Below are positions 26,389 to 34,934 of a stretch of 64,000 nt of DNA, one piece after another. The notes beneath the pieces are model-generated. The model saw only the letters and a program-made list of their open reading frames with translations, was not told the DNA's origin and searched no databases. A program made the position numbers and the translations under genes. Numbering within the stretch: position 1 is the first letter of the stretch; every line of letters begins with the position of its first letter. The stretch is taken from NCBI GenBank assembly GCA_016899975.1, contig JACJJN010000004.1, positions 1 to 64,000 on the forward strand. Reading direction: 5' to 3'. Origin of the DNA: Lacrimispora saccharolytica (lineage in GTDB: Bacteria; Bacillota; Clostridia; Lachnospirales; Lachnospiraceae).

Positions 26389-27684
26389 CTAAATCACGGT
26401 GTTCTGCCGTATTTCCTCCATCTCCACGATCCTTCCGCCTTCTAGCCGCGATTTTTCCGCTGCCAGCGCGATGTAATGGCTTTCCACGGACCGTTCCAGT
26501 GTTGTCATGGACTTCTCCGGTTCTCTGCCTTCTCTGATCATATCCAAAAACTCTTCCACCATCCGGTTGTCTCCGCCTGCATGTCCGGAGAAATCATCGG
26601 ACAGCTTGGAGACATCGATGATTTCCGGCTCTTTTCCAAATTTCTGCACTTGGATGGTATTTTCATGAAGATCCGCAAGGATCTCCCCTTTGGTCCCCAT
26701 AAATTTTGTGAACCGGGAATTCTGCTCGGTAAATCCACTCATGGTAAAGCTGATGGTACTTCCGTCTGTCATACAGATATTCACCACCTGATGATCCACC
26801 ACATTGTTGTCACAGTGGTAAACACATCTGCCATACGGTCCATTCTGGATTGCCTCCCTCACACTTTCCAGGGTCGGATGCAGCGTCAGTATGTTGCAGG
26901 GCCAGCCGGTATTTCCCCGCTCCACTCCGGTCTTTTCATTGGTCAGATAAATCTTCTCCGCGTCAAACGGACATTCCGCCTTTGCCGCGCATCCATCCAT
27001 ACAGCGAAGAGCCGCTCCTTCCGGCGCCATCTCCGGCTTGAACAGATAAGTGCTTCCAAAAGATGAGACAGACTGTGCCGTCTTACCGGTCAGCCAAAGC
27101 AGCAGATCCATATCATGGCAGCATTTCTGCAGGATCATCGGGCTGGTTGTATCAGAGTTCCTCCAGTTGCCCCTCACAAAACTGTGCGCCTGGTGCCAGT
27201 AGCCCACATTCTCAATCCCCATCACTGTCACAACATCACCGATCCGGCCCGCGTCCAGAATCTCTTTCAATTTGGTATAAAACGGTGTATACCGCAGCAC
27301 ATGACAGACAATGACCTTCCTGCCGCATTCCTGCGCAGCCTTCACCAGCGCGCGGCATTCCTCCAGATCCGGTGATATGGGTTTTTCCAGAAGCAGATCA
27401 TAACCTTTTTTCAGCGCCGGAATCGCATGTCCCACATGCTGGCGGTCCTGCGTTGTGATAAACATCACATCCGCCAGTTTGTCCTGTGCCAGCAGTTCCT
27501 CCGCACTATGGAAACAATATTCCTGCGGTACCTGATAACATTCCGCAACCTCCGCAACCTTCGCCGCGTCAGTGTCCGCAATCGCCACAATTTTCATTTT
27601 CTCCGGAAAGAGTTTTGCCGTCACCGCATAGGTGTCCTTTCCTCTGCTGCCCAATCCTGCAAGGGCCACTTTCAGCTGTCTCAT
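26389..27684 (-). CDS. Gfo/Idh/MocA family oxidoreductase
   Basis: 431 residues. The Rossmann NAD(P) loop G-L-G-S-R-G-K-D is near 11-18, the E-K-P motif that carries the catalytic Lys is near residue 99, and a C-terminal substrate domain follows, with C-H-D-M-D-L-L-L-W near 188-196 and a four-Cys-like insertion around 220-260. Family members oxidise or epimerise sugars and inositols, or act as glycosidases through NAD; the true substrate is not visible. It lies 11 bases after the deacetylase gene and 28 bases before the GNAT gene, so the three could be co-transcribed. Confidence 0.87.
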   Translation of the reverse strand: MRQLKVALAGLGSRGKDTYAVTAKLFPEKMKIVAIADTDAAKVAEVAECYQVPQEYCFHSAEELLAQDKLADVMFITTQDRQHVGHAIPALKKGYDLLLEKPISPDLEECRALVKAAQECGRKVIVCHVLRYTPFYTKLKEILDAGRIGDVVTVMGIENVGYWHQAHSFVRGNWRNSDTTSPMILQKCCHDMDLLLWLTGKTAQSVSSFGSTYLFKPEMAPEGAALRCMDGCAAKAECPFDAEKIYLTNEKTGVERGNTGWPCNILTLHPTLESVREAIQNGPYGRCVYHCDNNVVDHQVVNICMTDGSTISFTMSGFTEQNSRFTKFMGTKGEILADLHENTIQVQKFGKEPEIIDVSKLSDDFSGHAGGDNRMVEEFLDMIREGREPEKSMTTLERSVESHYIALAAEKSRLEGGRIVEMEEIRQNTVI

Positions 27685-27695
27685 ACTTTTCCTCC

Positions 27696-28808
27696 TTATT
27701 CCCCTGCATCACTGATATGGCCCGCCTCAATATCCGCATCGGAAAATCCATAGTAAGTCACGCCGTTCTGAAGTTCCACTCCTTTGGCTGCCGCCAGTGT
27801 ATCCAGCGTTACCAGCTCATAACCGCGGTTGATCAGCTCCGGTATGATCGTCTGGCACGCCTCCACCGTCGCCTGATAAGTATCATGCATCAGTATAATC
27901 TGTCCAGGACTTACATTGTCCAGAACAGCGGCTGCATTTGCCTGTGCATTTTTCTTTTTCCAATCAAGGGTATCCAGATCCCACATAAAACACGGACGTG
28001 CAGCAATCGCCTCCAGTTCCCTGCTTGTATTTCCGAATGGAAAACGAACCGCAACAGCCCCGGCTCCATTGTTATACTGCGCGATCAGATCATCCGTTTT
28101 TTGAAACTGCGTCGCAGCATCCTCCGCTGACAGTTTCAGCATATCCGGATGGTCATAGGAATGATTTCCGATCATATGTCCTTCCGCCGCCATCCTTGAG
28201 ATCGCATCTCCGCCATACTGTTCAATATTCACACCCTGAAGAAAAAATGTCGCTTTGGCTCCATACTGCTTCAAGGTATCCAGAAGTTCGCCGGTATGCG
28301 CCCCCGGTCCATCGTCGAATGTCAACGCAACCATCATCGAGCTGTCTGCCGTTTCATCGTAAACTCCATTTTCATCAAAATAATAACCCTTGCCTCCGAT
28401 CGGCGTCCATCCCGTGGAAATATATCCGGATCCGTCAAAATGATAGGTCTTCCCGTCGATGTCGGCAAACCCGTTCTGATAATAGGTATCGCCACTGACT
28501 GCATACCACCAGCCGGTATTATCATACTGCCACCCCGGCGCCTGGTAAGGCACCTTTGTCATCTCCGCCAACTGCGCAATCCCCGCCGCTCCGGAACCAT
28601 CTTCTGTCTCTGCCGCCTGAATCTCCACCACCGGCCTTTCGGTCTTTGCCAACCCGCCTTCTTTTTCCAGGAACGGCGCTCCAATCTTCCACCCGATCGT
28701 GATCACTCCCAGTGCCGCAACGACACAGACTGCAATCCTGGTACTATTCTTTATCAGCTTCTTTCTTTTCAGCCGATTTCTTCTGGTTTTTAATGTTTCC
28801 CTTTTCAT
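27696..28808 (-). CDS. Polysaccharide deacetylase with cell-wall-binding repeats
   Basis: 370 residues. A basic start and one transmembrane anchor (residues 22-45) are followed by a linker and three choline-binding-type repeats (G-W-x-Y-D-N-T-G-W-W-Y, then T-Y-H-F-D-G-S-G-Y and G-Y-Y-F-D-E-N-G) near 93-155. The NodB domain then has T-F-D-D-G-P near 169 with the catalytic Asp, G-N-H-S-Y-D-H near 218 with the two metal His, R-F-P-F-G near 259 and L-M-H-D near 308. It should remove acetyl groups from peptidoglycan or another surface glycan outside the cell. Confidence 0.93.
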   Translation of the reverse strand: MKRETLKTRRNRLKRKKLIKNSTRIAVCVVAALGVITIGWKIGAPFLEKEGGLAKTERPVVEIQAAETEDGSGAAGIAQLAEMTKVPYQAPGWQYDNTGWWYAVSGDTYYQNGFADIDGKTYHFDGSGYISTGWTPIGGKGYYFDENGVYDETADSSMMVALTFDDGPGAHTGELLDTLKQYGAKATFFLQGVNIEQYGGDAISRMAAEGHMIGNHSYDHPDMLKLSAEDAATQFQKTDDLIAQYNNGAGAVAVRFPFGNTSRELEAIAARPCFMWDLDTLDWKKKNAQANAAAVLDNVSPGQIILMHDTYQATVEACQTIIPELINRGYELVTLDTLAAAKGVELQNGVTYYGFSDADIEAGHISDAGE

Positions 28809-28943
28809 CTATCCGTATGCTCCCCGCTTTAAACATTCACTTTAAACACTCATTTGCACACATTAATCATAGCCGTATTTCCCGGGATATGCAATTACAA
28901 TTTTTTTAATTTTTATAAAACCTTTACGTAATTCCAAACACAA

Positions 28944-28995
28944 ACAGCGTCAAAACCATTCTGCAGTTACGCTGAATGATTCTGACGCTGTTCTT
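28944..28995 (-). terminator. Hairpin after mntP
   Basis: AACAGCGTCA pairs with TGACGCTGTT around an inner CATTCAGCG.../...GAATGG hairpin. The following GTTTGTGTTTGG is a weak T-tract. It is placed 21 bases past the mntP stop. Confidence 0.6.
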
Positions 28996-29015
28996 ATAAC
29001 CATTTACTTTTTATA

Positions 29016-29576
29016 CTACAGGATACCGAGATGCTCCAGAAGGATTTTCAGACCGATCAGAATCAGAATGATACCGCCTGCCATCTCCGCTTTTGCTTTA
29101 TATTTTTTACCGAAAATATGTCCAATATAAACTCCTGCTGCGGAAAGGATCAGGGTAATCACACCGATGGTGGAGACTACCATTCCGATATTTACCTTCA
29201 GGAACGCAAAAGTAATGCCCACCGCCAGCGCATCAATACTGGTCGCTACAGCAAGAAGGAACATGCTCTTCACATCAAGACAGGCATCCGCCTCTTCCTC
29301 TTCCCCGGAACAGGCTTCACGGATCATATTTAATCCGATCAGTCCCAGCAAAATAAACGCGACCCAGTGATCAATCGCTTTGATCTTATCCTCAAAACCG
29401 GTACCCAGCAAATATCCGATGAACGGCATCAACCCCTGAAAACCTCCGAACCACAGTCCGACCAGCAATGCTTTTCCCGCACCGATCTTTTTCAGTGCCA
29501 GTCCCTTACAGACAGCCACGGCGAAAGCATCCATCGCCAACCCTACCGCCAGTATAAACAATTCACCAAAACCCAT
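29016..29576 (-). CDS. mntP: Manganese efflux pump MntP
   Basis: 186 residues, six hydrophobic segments, with the two pseudo-symmetric motifs A-M-D-A-F-A-V-A-V near 15-23 and T-S-I-D-A-L-A-V-G near 112-120 that carry the membrane Asp of the MntP family. It exports Mn2+ across the cytoplasmic membrane. The leader contains a yybP-ykoY manganese riboswitch, which supports the substrate. GGAGGAAAG precedes the ATG. Confidence 0.95.
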   Translation of the reverse strand: MGFGELFILAVGLAMDAFAVAVCKGLALKKIGAGKALLVGLWFGGFQGLMPFIGYLLGTGFEDKIKAIDHWVAFILLGLIGLNMIREACSGEEEEADACLDVKSMFLLAVATSIDALAVGITFAFLKVNIGMVVSTIGVITLILSAAGVYIGHIFGKKYKAKAEMAGGIILILIGLKILLEHLGIL

Positions 29577-29681
29577 TTTTTTCTTTCCTCCTTCTTCTTT
29601 TACCGCTCAGCCATCCGCTTCCACAGCTGAATCGCTTCCTTTTCTCCCGGTTTTCCATCAGCATCACATTTCCGGACACAG

Positions 29682-29810
29682 AAAAAGACCTGAAAAGGCT
29701 ATGGGATACCACGCCTCTCCAAGTCTCGTCATTTCAGATAATACCAGATGCCGCCATCATTATGTTGATACTATCACAGCTTTCCTGCTGACTACTCCCT
29801 CAGGGATTCT
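29682..29810 (-). ncRNA. yybP-ykoY manganese riboswitch
   Basis: Minus-strand landmarks in order: CCTGAGGGAGTAG, TCAACATAA, ATGACGAGACTTGGAGAG, and the closing CCTTTTCAGGTCTTTTTC. These are the conserved parts of the yybP-ykoY element, and mntP is its best-known target. The AGGTC-TTTTT end could be part of the switching terminator. Mn2+ is expected to turn mntP on. Confidence 0.88.
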
Positions 29811-29825
29811 CAAATATACGGTAAC

Positions 29826-29854
29826 ATTCTATTATAGACAAAACAACTTGTCAA
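29826..29854 (-). promoter_or_regulatory. Sigma-A promoter of mntP
   Basis: Minus strand TTGACA (29849-29854) and TAGAAT (29826-29831), spacer 17, ahead of the Mn riboswitch. A TATAAT only 12 bases from the -35 is a worse fit. Confidence 0.75.
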
Positions 29855-29928
29855 GGGGGAGATGGCGAAAACGGACGAAATCAAGGAGAGGGGACGGTAG
29901 GGAATGTACATTAACTCCTTCACACCAA

Positions 29929-29994
29929 GGCGTATTTGAAAATTCATCCCTGCAATCTACACACCCCACTTCGCGAGAAATTTTCAAATACGCC
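29929..29994. repeat. 16-bp inverted repeat
   Basis: GGCGTATTTGAAAATT and its exact complement flank a 34-base loop. It lies between the mntP promoter and giant hairpin C. No T-run directs it as a terminator. Confidence 0.7.
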
Positions 29995-30013
29995 CCAGAA
30001 GCCAGCAAACCAG

Positions 30014-30281
30014 AAAGGAGAAAGCGCCGGCGGAAGGTCTGTACGTCGGTTCGGGGCATCTGCAGGCATGATTAGAAAAACTTAGTCTCCAGGACGCTTT
30101 GAAACAGGTCAGGCTGAGGGTTGCCAGCCCGAAGCCTGAGGAGCACTGAGCTGCGAAAGCATAAAGCTTTCGGAGCGAATTGCTCCGGTGCCTGTTTCAA
30201 AGCGTCCCGGAGGCTTAGTTTTTCTTCATGCCGAAGCCGCCCAGAACCGACGCACAGACCTTCCGCCGGCGCTTTCTCCTT
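30014..30281. repeat. Giant imperfect hairpin element C
   Basis: AAAGGAGAAAGCGCCGGCGG on the left is the exact complement of the right end, and pairing continues with about three quarters identity through the ACGTCGGTTC, GAAAAACTTAG and GACGCTTTGAAACAGG blocks to a tip near 30.13-30.19 kb. The tip region holds GCCTGAGGAGC, which is also found in element A. It lies between the divergent mntP and SRP RNA promoters. Confidence 0.85.
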
Positions 30282-30331
30282 TCGTCCGCCGCCATCCCCA
30301 CCCGGCTATTTAAAAATTCCCACCCGCCCCA

Positions 30332-30360
30332 TTGACATTTGGCGCGAAATCCTTTATACT
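30332..30360 (+). promoter_or_regulatory. Sigma-A promoter of SRP RNA
   Basis: TTGACA (30332-30337) and TATACT (30355-30360) with a 17-base spacer, a near-consensus strong promoter as expected for a stable RNA. Confidence 0.88.
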
Positions 30361-30366
30361 TAAAGT

Positions 30367-30628
30367 CCGTGCAGCCGGGGAGATAGCGGTGCCCTGTACC
30401 TGCAATCCGCTACAGCAGGGGTGATGCCAATCCGAGGGCCTTTCATTGCAAAGCTGCCTTCTATAAGTGACGTTGACGTCTGGGTCTTACGCAACAGGAA
30501 TCTGTGAACCGTGTCAGGGCAGGAATGCAGCAGCACTAAGCAGAACCTTCTGTGTGCCGTGAGGGTGCCTGGGCCGAGTAGGCTGTAGGAGTAACGTTTG
30601 TGATGTGGGTTCGACGTGCGGCGCACGT
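30367..30628 (+). ncRNA. ffs: Signal recognition particle RNA, large bacterial type
   Basis: About 260 bases. The domain IV core is clear: GTGTCAGGGCAGGAATGCAGCAGCAC near 30510-30535 contains the asymmetric loop and GGAA-like tetraloop bound by Ffh. The 5' part GTGCAGCCGGGGAGATAGCGG...CTGTACCTGCAATCCGC matches the Alu-domain layout of the Bacillus/Clostridium 6S-type SRP RNA. It guides membrane and secreted proteins to the translocon with Ffh. Ends are approximate. All reading frames here are chance. Confidence 0.94.
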
Positions 30629-30645
30629 TAAAAAGAATGTTCAGA

Positions 30646-30681
30646 GCTGTTTCGAAATCCATTTTTCGAAGCGGCTTTTTT
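30646..30681 (+). terminator. Terminator of SRP RNA
   Basis: GCTGTTTCGAAA and TTTTCGAAGCGGC with a short loop, then six T. Confidence 0.85.
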
Positions 30682-30755
30682 ATGCTCAAAAACAGGGAAT
30701 AGCTGTCTCGGCTTTCCCTTTTCTCATTTTGTCCATAAGAGCTTTAATTGAAAAA

Positions 30756-30879
30756 GAATCCTGCTTTACAGGATTCTCCGCCTGCGGCGGGTCGCACAAG
30801 CGACATCTTCCACTCCGCCGCAGTGCGATCCTCGCGGAGAGTTTTAATTTCATAGGAAAGCAATTTTCTATGAAATTAA
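30756..30879. repeat. Chain of three hairpins downstream of SRP RNA
   Basis: Three stem-loops in a row: GAATCCTG/CAGGATTC (30756-30776), TCCGCCTGCGGCGG.../...CCGCCGCA...CGCGGA (30777-30838) and TTTAATTTCATAG/CTATGAAATTAAA (30843-30879). None encodes protein. The gap of nearly 1.4 kb from mntP to fprA is fully taken up by this chain, the SRP RNA, the riboswitch and hairpins listed here. Confidence 0.65.
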
Positions 30880-30882
30880 AAA

Positions 30883-30958
30883 ACCCCTGTTTCCGACAGG
30901 ATGTGTTTGAAACTTACAGAAAGAAATTTCCAAACACTCCTGCCAGGAACAGGGGTTT
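30883..30958 (-). terminator. Long terminator hairpin of fprA
   Basis: ACCCCTGTTCC and GGAAACAGGGGT enclose a second pairing, GGCAGGAGTGTTTG with CAAACACATCCTGTC, giving one rod of about 75 bases about 12 bases past the fprA stop. On the minus strand TTTTTTAATTTC follows. Confidence 0.78.
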
Positions 30959-30969
30959 CACTTTCATTG

Positions 30970-32175
30970 TTATGCGTTCAGAGATTTTGCGATGGTATCC
31001 GCCATTTCTTTTACGGAATCCAAAGCTTCCTCTTTCAATGCGGATTTCACTGTAAGAACCGGCTCGAGGATCTCCATTCCTTTCATCTCTTCCAGCAGAG
31101 CTCTCATCTGCTTTCCGCTGGACGGCGCCCAGCTTCCATTCTCCATCAGCGCTACGGTACGGTTCTGTACATTCAGCGCTTTCATATCATGCAGGAAGTT
31201 AAGCATCGCCGGATAAATGCCATTGTTGTAGGTCGGCGCTGCCAGTACCAGATGGCTGCAGCGGAAAACTTCTGCGATCAGCTCAGATACATGTGTGCTG
31301 GACACATCATACATCGCGATATTCTTCACACCTGCTTCAGCCAGTTCTGCCGCCAGAACATTGACCGCGTTTTCTGTATTGCCGTACATGGATGCATACA
31401 CGATCACTACGGCGCGGTCTTCCGGCTCGTAGCGGCTCCACTTGTCATACTTGTCCAGAAGATATCCCAGATCGCTGCGCCAGATTGGTCCATGCAGCGG
31501 GCAGAACATCTTGATTTCCAGAGCAGACAGCTTCTTCAGCGCGTTCTGCACCTGCGGACCGTATTTTCCGACGATATTTGTATAGTAGCGGCGTGCGTCT
31601 GCCAGCCAGTCTCTGTCAAAATCCACTTCATCATTAAAGATGTTTCCATTCAGTGCGCCAAAGCTTCCGAATGCGTCTGCGGAAAACAGGATTTTTTCTG
31701 TTTCTTCCCATGCAACCATAACCTCCGGCCAGTGCACCATCGGTGCAAAAAAGAAATGCAGGGTATGCTTTCCCAGAGACAGGGTATCGCCTTCCTTCAC
31801 AGTGACTGTTCTGCCTTCCAGATCAGCATCATAAAACTGACGGATCATGTTGTGGGTTTTTACATTGCCCACGATCTTCATTTCCGGATAACGCACCAGA
31901 AGTTCTTCAATATTTGCACAGTGATCCGGCTCCATATGGTTGACTACCAGATAGTCCAGCGGACGTCCGTTGAGAACGTGTGCAATATTTTCAATGAACT
32001 GACGGGTAATGGAAGAATCTGCGGTATCCATCACAACCGTTTTCTCGTCCATGATCAGATAGGAGTTATACGCCACTCCACGGGGAATCGGAAAAAGATT
32101 CTCAAACAGCGCCAGACGGCGGTCCGATCCGCCGATCCAGTAAATATCTTCTGCTACTTTTCTTGTACAGTACAT
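30970..32175 (-). CDS. FprA-type diiron flavoprotein
   Basis: The ATG at 32175 (MYCTRKVAED) lies 7 bases after AAAGGAG; 401 residues. The N-terminal metallo-beta-lactamase-like diiron domain has the ligand motif H-M-E-P-D-H at 80-85 and later His/Asp ligands, and the C-terminal flavodoxin domain opens with V-Y-A-S-M-Y-G-N-T-E-N near 260. Such A-type flavoproteins reduce O2 to water or NO to N2O in anaerobes. No rubredoxin domain is fused. It is monocistronic with its own promoter. Confidence 0.95.
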   Translation of the reverse strand: MYCTRKVAEDIYWIGGSDRRLALFENLFPIPRGVAYNSYLIMDEKTVVMDTADSSITRQFIENIAHVLNGRPLDYLVVNHMEPDHCANIEELLVRYPEMKIVGNVKTHNMIRQFYDADLEGRTVTVKEGDTLSLGKHTLHFFFAPMVHWPEVMVAWEETEKILFSADAFGSFGALNGNIFNDEVDFDRDWLADARRYYTNIVGKYGPQVQNALKKLSALEIKMFCPLHGPIWRSDLGYLLDKYDKWSRYEPEDRAVVIVYASMYGNTENAVNVLAAELAEAGVKNIAMYDVSSTHVSELIAEVFRCSHLVLAAPTYNNGIYPAMLNFLHDMKALNVQNRTVALMENGSWAPSSGKQMRALLEEMKGMEILEPVLTVKSALKEEALDSVKEMADTIAKSLNA

Positions 32176-32221
32176 CATATCGCTCCTTTGCCAGAATAAA
32201 AATTTCCGTTTTGAATATATC

Positions 32222-32250
32222 ATAATAAATCACGTATTGACCAGTAACAA
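32222..32250 (-). promoter_or_regulatory. Promoter of fprA
   Basis: Minus strand TTGTTA (32245-32250) and TATTAT (32222-32227), spacer 17, about 45 bases before the start codon. Confidence 0.7.
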
Positions 32251-32319
32251 TATATCACATAATATATCATCCATGCAAGAGCCAAACCACTGCAAAACCA
32301 ATACAAATAGAAGCATTCA

Positions 32320-32345
32320 TAACAGTTCAGCCGGCTGAACTGTTA
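32320..32345. repeat. Perfect 26-bp REP palindrome
   Basis: TAACAGTTCAGCC followed by its exact complement. This is the smallest member of the GTAAC/GTTCAGC family and equals the two terminal repeats of the larger copies joined back to back. It lies between fprA's promoter and the recQ stop. Confidence 0.85.
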
Positions 32346-32356
32346 CAAGCATTCCT

Positions 32357-34642
32357 CTACGCCTGTTTCCATTCGCCCATCAGCTTTTTCACCAGCTGCC
32401 TCTGTGCCTTTTCCGCATAAAAGATCACCTCGTATTCGTCGCCGTACTGGCTGAAGATCTTCTCCGAATAAATGCCGAATACAAGTCCTTTTGCAGTAAT
32501 GCTCCTGTGCTTTTTGCTCTCCTCAGCGCCAGGCTCTTCCACAAGGTATCCCTCCTCGATCAGATGCTGCATGATATCCTGAAACGCCAGGCAGCGGACG
32601 GTCTTTTCATCCCGCAGACTGTTGAGCTGTTTTACAAACTCGCTGAGAGTCACTCTGCTGCTGAACTGAATTTTCTGTGCAATCTCTTCCGTCATTTCAA
32701 ATGGCTGCTTGTTCTTCCTGACCGGCGCTGCTGCCAGGTCTTCTTCCAGCGGCATTTCTTCCTCATCCTCTTCTTCCGGCAGTCCCTGATCCGCCTGCTG
32801 CGCCGCTTCCCCGGCGGTCAGCTCGCGGATCTTCTGTAGAAAACGCTCTCCATATTTCTCATATTTAAATTCACCGACACCGGATACCTCCAGCATTTTT
32901 GCTTTTGTCCTCGGCTTGAGCAGACACATCTGTGCCAGCGTCTTATCGGAGAATACAATGTAGGGCGGTACCTTTTCTTTTTTTGCCAGTTCCAGACGCA
33001 GCTCACGCAGCTGTGCGAACAGTTCCGGATCCACGTCTCCTTCCACTTTCGGCAGCCTGCGGCTCTTCTCTCTCTCCGGTTTCGCCTTTTCTTTTGGCTG
33101 TTCTTTCGCCACTTTCATTGTAACTGTGCCGCCTTCCAGCAGTTCCATGGATTGTTCCGTCAGCCGGACAACGGGATAATTGTCATCGGTCAGAAGAAGA
33201 TAGCCGTTCAGGATCAGATGGTTCATCACCTGCCGGAGCTGGTACACCGGTATCTCACTGCAGGAACCATAATAAGGATTCTCATCCATCCTTCCACGGA
33301 TCACTTTCGCATTCCTGCTGCCATGTACTGTATCCACGATCATGGTCATTCCGTAATTCCAGCGGCTTTCCTTCACACATCCCACCAGCTTCCGGGCAAC
33401 TTCTGTCACATCCTTTTCTTCAAACTGTGTCAGACAGTTGGAGCAGTTTCCGCAGTAATTGGAACCGTACTCTCCAAAGTATCTGAGAATGTAATCCCGC
33501 AGGCATTCGTTCGTCGTACAGTAAAAGGTCATTTTTCTCAGACGTTCCCGCTCCCGTTCCCGCACCATACGCGCCGTCTCGTCGTCCATGGCTTCGGAGC
33601 CTTCCATCTTGTCGATAAAAAACTGATTCGTGATCACATCCTGCCCGGCATACAACAGGATGCACTCCGACGGCAGGCCGTCACGTCCTGCCCTTCCCGC
33701 TTCCTGATAGTAGCTTTCTATGTTCTTCGGCATATTGTAATGGATCACATACCGGACGTTGGATTTGTCGATTCCCATACCAAAAGCGTTTGTCGCGACC
33801 ATGATCTGTTTCTGGTCATAAATAAACTCCTCCTGGTTCTGCTGGCGCTCCCGGTCGCTGAGTCCCGCATGGTAACGGGTGGCGCTGTATCCTTCTCTCT
33901 GCAGACGTTCGCAGACTTCCTCCACCGTCTTCCGGGTAAGACAATAGATGATGCCGCACTCCTGTTCATGTTCCTTCAGATAATTCAGCACGGTCTGCAT
34001 CTTGTCCCGGGGATGCTGGACGATGAATTTCAGATTTTTCCTGTCAAATCCCGTGGTCAGACTTACCGGATCCCGAAGATCCAGCAGCGCCAGAATGTCT
34101 TCCCGCACTTCCCGTGTTGCTGTTGCCGTAAAAGCGCTGATCACCGGGCGGTAATTCAGTGTCTCGACAAATTCATGGATCCGCAGATAGCTGGGGCGGA
34201 AATCCTGCCCCCACTGGGAAATACAGTGCGCCTCATCCACACTCAGCATCGAAAGTGTAATTCCACGCACCGCTTCCTGAAAACTTTCCGTCATCAGCCG
34301 CTCCGGCGCCACATAGACAATCTTATACTGACCTCTCTGCATATTCCGTAGAGCAGTCAGATACTGCCCCTGAGTCAGTGAACTGTTTAAATATGCTGCA
34401 TGGATTCCCGCCTGATTCAGCGTAGTGACCTGATCCTTCATCAGAGAGATCAGAGGTGAAATGACAAGGGTGATGCCCGGCATCAGAAGCGCCGGCACCT
34501 GGTAGCACAGAGATTTTCCCGCACCTGTCGGCATGATTCCCAACGTATCCCGCCCTTCCAGGATCGCATCCACAAGGACTTCCTGCCCGGGACGAAAGGA
34601 ATCATAGCCGAAATATTTTTTCAATACTTCGTATTTGTCCAT
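32357..34642 (-). CDS. recQ: ATP-dependent DNA helicase RecQ
   Basis: 761 residues, longer than E. coli RecQ (about 610). Helicase motifs: P-T-G-A-G-K-S at 38-44, D-E-A-H-C-I-S-Q-W-G near 134, Q-E-A-G-R-A-G-R-D near 313. The Cys4 zinc-binding and RQC (winged helix) region follows at about 365-510 (C-L-R-D-Y...C-G-N-C-S-N-C), and an HRDC domain at about 540-615. After an acidic linker (E-E-E-D-E-E-E) an extra C-terminal winged-helix-like part of 120 residues is present, as in some Firmicutes. It unwinds DNA in 3'-5' direction during recombination repair. Confidence 0.96.
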   Translation of the reverse strand: MDKYEVLKKYFGYDSFRPGQEVLVDAILEGRDTLGIMPTGAGKSLCYQVPALLMPGITLVISPLISLMKDQVTTLNQAGIHAAYLNSSLTQGQYLTALRNMQRGQYKIVYVAPERLMTESFQEAVRGITLSMLSVDEAHCISQWGQDFRPSYLRIHEFVETLNYRPVISAFTATATREVREDILALLDLRDPVSLTTGFDRKNLKFIVQHPRDKMQTVLNYLKEHEQECGIIYCLTRKTVEEVCERLQREGYSATRYHAGLSDRERQQNQEEFIYDQKQIMVATNAFGMGIDKSNVRYVIHYNMPKNIESYYQEAGRAGRDGLPSECILLYAGQDVITNQFFIDKMEGSEAMDDETARMVRERERERLRKMTFYCTTNECLRDYILRYFGEYGSNYCGNCSNCLTQFEEKDVTEVARKLVGCVKESRWNYGMTMIVDTVHGSRNAKVIRGRMDENPYYGSCSEIPVYQLRQVMNHLILNGYLLLTDDNYPVVRLTEQSMELLEGGTVTMKVAKEQPKEKAKPEREKSRRLPKVEGDVDPELFAQLRELRLELAKKEKVPPYIVFSDKTLAQMCLLKPRTKAKMLEVSGVGEFKYEKYGERFLQKIRELTAGEAAQQADQGLPEEEDEEEMPLEEDLAAAPVRKNKQPFEMTEEIAQKIQFSSRVTLSEFVKQLNSLRDEKTVRCLAFQDIMQHLIEEGYLVEEPGAEESKKHRSITAKGLVFGIYSEKIFSQYGDEYEVIFYAEKAQRQLVKKLMGEWKQA

Positions 34643-34828
34643 ATTCTGTTTCTGTATTTCGTATTCCTTTCTTTTGAATCAATTGGATAAATTGTTTCCT
34701 TTACTCTAACACGAAGACTGGAAAACCGCAATGGGTTTCGTGCTTTTCCTTCAAAACCAAACTTTCAAATTTCAACAATAATTTTCCTTTATTTTCTTTA
34801 AATTTGGTAATCTTTCTTCTATGATAAG

Positions 34829-34837
34829 TGTTATAAT
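34829..34837 (+). promoter_or_regulatory. Extended -10 promoter of L25 gene
   Basis: TGT-TATAAT, an extended -10 box about 100 bases before the start; the -35 region is A+T-rich without a clear hexamer. The transcript leader of roughly 90 bases holds no evident riboswitch. Confidence 0.55.
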
Positions 34838-34934
34838 ACCACTGTAACAAAAAAAAGAAATACTTACTCGAACCCGGTGAGAAACAGGATTCCAAGCAAG
34901 CATTTATCTGTTTATTTTTTGGAGGAAAAGACAA

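Noticed and set aside
29701-30363. Small plus-strand frames between mntP and SRP RNA
   Set aside because: They overlap the Mn riboswitch, hairpin C and the SRP RNA promoter and have no ribosome site or domain.
30901-32199. 432-codon plus-strand frame
   Set aside because: Antisense to fprA, whose diiron and flavodoxin motifs are clear.
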